Part shown: one piece after another, positions 61,926-64,000 of the stretch
How the letters are laid out: every line of letters starts with the position of its first letter
Position numbering within the stretch: position 1 is the stretch's first letter
NCBI GenBank assembly: GCA_027578815.1
Contig: JANBTH010000001.1
Span: 186,001 to 250,000 of the forward strand
Direction of reading: 5' to 3'
DNA from: Coemansia sp. RSA 1804
Lineage: Eukaryota > Kickxellomycota > Kickxellomycetes > Kickxellales > Kickxellaceae
DNA: 64,000 nt
The notes under the pieces: generated by a model
What the model saw: only the letters and a program-made list of their open reading frames with translations
Told to the model about the DNA's origin: nothing
Databases searched by the model: none
Made by a program: the position numbers and the translations under genes

Positions 61926-64000
61926 ATGGTTTCGTCGTCAGAGACGTCGTCCTACAGCACGACCAGCGATGACATTGACAAGCTCGCCTATGAGTCGCGG
62001 TAAGTAGTCTCTGTTGTGCACGCAAGCGCAGATACAGAGGCAGATGCATCATCCTCTTGCTGTTTTCAGAAATCCAGCAAGGCTTTTTCTCCAACTCAGA
62101 ACAGACCTGATTGCCGGAAACGCTCTGCTTGCTGGGCTATATGGATTTTGCTGTTGAAGGCGGAAGTCCAGCCATGCACAGGATGCACATTTCGGAAGAA
62201 ACAACGAGTCTTCCCAGCAGAAATGCTGCAAATCTAGAATTCTGGGGGCCATGCTTGCTGGCAATTCCATAAATTGTACAGCTCGGAAGAGCTGCGCGTC
62301 TGCCAAGCAAATTGGGTTGATTGCCCGCATACACGAGCCGATCCTGGTCTGTCTTCATGCATCTTCTCCCACCCCTTTCTCCTTCGTGAACAGCACGTTA
62401 GCCGGCCTGCCTTTATTTTCTTTCTCCTCCCCAACCGCCAGAAATCCAGCCTGCTGGGAGACTGGCAGCTTGTCTCTTTTTCTTGCTGCTGCACATTTTG
62501 CTTCTTTCCGCCTGCCACCAATGGCGTGCGCATATCCACAAACAGGCTTGCAGCCTTTTCTACATGAACGAAGAGTCACTTTGGTCCTTCAGCCACAGCT
62601 AGCTATTGCTTTTGCCTGAGCCTGGTTTTTTTGTCTTTTTTCATTTCACCTTTTTCACCTCCAGTGCGTTGATAGATATCCAGCAACCACCATCTCTGGC
62701 TCTTTTCTACCTATGACTTTGGAAAATTTGCACTAGAATCCCGTGCTCTTCTTCTCCGAAAAGAAGCAGGATCAACAGAGGAAAAAGTGTGTGCATCCTG
62801 ATCCCAGACTTTCAGTAACATCATCTTGTCCAGCCAGCAAACCAACGTTTGTTGCAGTGTGGTCAGCCCGCTTATCTCCTTGTTCTCGGAGAAACAGAGC
62901 GAGTTCTTTTCTTATCTATTATACACACCGCTCTGTCATTTGTTTATTCTTCGTCTCGCGACCCCGTTTGATCTCGTTATTGGTTGGTGTAGAATGGCGA
63001 AACGCTGTTTCTTGCCCTAAAAAGGACCAGCCGAGAAATCATAGACAAACCGGACACTGAGCGTCTTCAGGATTTTTAGTCCTATTCCGATGCTTGTTCT
63101 TCTCACACACGTGTATTTTTCTATTTTTCAAAAAAGAACACCTTTTGGCTCTTGCTTTCTGTCTATTTTGCTGTTGATTTTTCTTCTCTCTTTAATATTC
63201 CACCTGTACCAACGTTATCGTGCCCTAGTTTAATAGACTTTTTTTTATAAATATCTCATTTTGCGTGCCATTTCCTTGTATACTCGCATACTCTGTTGTT
63301 CTTTTTTGCCTCTTATTTATATTGTGGCCGCCACATTGCCACTTATCTGCAGTAGAAGGCTTGTTTACCTATCTTTTACGCGGGTTTACAGTGCCTATAC
63401 ATAGATCTGCTGCTGTAGCTACGCAGATTGTAGTTACATAGATATACCTTTCGTTAATCATCGCCGCCTTGTTGTTGTTGTTTATGCATGGAGAATAGAT
63501 ATAACGGCAGAGTTGACGCGCCGAAATATGGAATGGTCAACGAGATTCTCGATCCGGTAACTGTTATTCTGGAGCGGTTTGATCCACATGGAACGTAAGT
63601 TGGCTCCTTCTTTTTTTCCTTTCCTACCCACATTTGCACCGTCTAGCTTCCAATACAAAAAATTTCGTGTTTCTTTGGACAGGTGTTGTATATATAAGCA
63701 ACTGCATCCCTGCTCTATCCTTTACTCTGGAAAAGAACCCATGGATCTTCTCTGATCACAAAACCCAGTAATCGTTCATTTCTTTCTCCTACTTTTGGAA
63801 AGGTGCTTGTTGTCCTTGCATTATTAAAATAATAAAGCGTTTTGTTCGGTTCTACAAACGCCCAATTGTCATTCCGACATTTGATGATCGTCTGGTTTCT
63901 TTCTTCTGCGAACAAAAGAATATATGGAAACAAGGTTTATCACAGAATCATGCTTTTTGCCATTTGTTTTCCGTTAAAAATGTCTTTCTTCTCTCAGACA
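61926..64000 (+). CDS. 5' exons of an unrecognised gene running off the window
   Basis: Proposed exon 1 is 61926-61999 (MVSSSETSSYSTTSDDIDKL, then AYES plus two bases), ending at CG-GTAAGT. A second coding piece, 63499-63594, ends at AC-GTAAGT. It reads YNGRVDAPKYGMVNEILDPV, then ILERFDPHG. Joining across ...AATAG at 63498 gives an Arg codon at the junction and keeps the frame. That intron would be about 1.5 kb, far longer than the others here. Alternatively a separate gene starts at ATG 63488 (MENRYNGRVD, same frame). A TTCTCAG at 63991-63997 may open the next exon, right at the window end. The protein is not recognised from about 55 residues. Confidence 0.4.

Noticed and set aside
1..64000. 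tRNA genes, rRNA, CRISPR arrays, transposons with terminal repeats
   Set aside because: No tRNA B-box (GGTTCGA-type) in cloverleaf context, no regular spacer arrays, and no transposase or reverse-transcriptase frames were found by reading.

Overview
The window looks like nuclear DNA of an early-diverging fungus, most likely a Coemansia-like member of the Kickxellomycotina. This is inferred from the fungal housekeeping set (SNX41/ATG20-like, RRN3, TAD3, an ankyrin-PH-ORD oxysterol-binding protein, cytochrome c1, LSM2, MMS2, Doa10), the few short introns, and the lineage-style repertoire of F-box-like and BAHD-type acyltransferase genes. No database search was possible, so the taxon is an inference. 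An assembly gap of 94 N lies at 52471-52564.

Layout. 0-9.3 kb: the 3' end of a sorting nexin, a secreted Asn/Gln/Tyr-rich protein, RRN3, and a large disordered protein with a Cys-rich tail. 10.5-14.5 kb: an AT-rich island with two direct repeats of about 0.8 kb, each carrying one member of a small-protein pair (74 and 73 aa), bracketing an F-box-like gene and a broken reading frame. 15-20.3 kb: an M24 Xaa-Pro peptidase, a second F-box-like gene and a BAHD-type acyltransferase. 20.3-28.5 kb: a strongly AT-rich island described below. 28.6-36 kb: TAD3, OSH1-like and CYT1. 36-39.4 kb: an AT-rich, gene-poor island with one 133-aa orphan and one possible spliced small gene. 39.5-43 kb: a second BAHD-type gene convergent with an MFS transporter. 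45.8-49.7 kb: LSM2, an AMSH-type JAMM deubiquitinase and MMS2. 51-58.2 kb: a third BAHD-type gene, the gap, and the Doa10/MARCH6-type E3 ligase. 58.2-64 kb: long non-coding sequence and the first exons of a gene that leaves the window.

Main discovery. The 20.3-28.5 kb island holds five tiny genes of 42-50 codons (starts at 21111, 25603, 26309, 27356 and 28162). All five proteins carry seven cysteines at identical positions (2, 6, 9, 18, 28, 36, 39), with invariant N12 and K20 and no signal peptide. Each gene has its own TATA box 119-145 bases upstream. The array surrounds an intact 1110-codon M16-family metallopeptidase homologue in which the zinc-binding motif is replaced (K79-A-L-A-E83 where HxxEH is expected), so it is probably a pseudoenzyme. 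I recognise no described family for the small proteins. Any functional link between peptides and pseudoprotease is a hypothesis based on position.

Second theme. Several housekeeping genes have their only or first intron a few bases after the start codon (first coding exons of 7, 13, 16 and 57 nt), one with a GC donor. Their N-termini are therefore missed by simple ORF calling. Proteins linked to ubiquitin (Doa10, AMSH, MMS2, F-box-like) are frequent here but are not visibly organised as a cluster.
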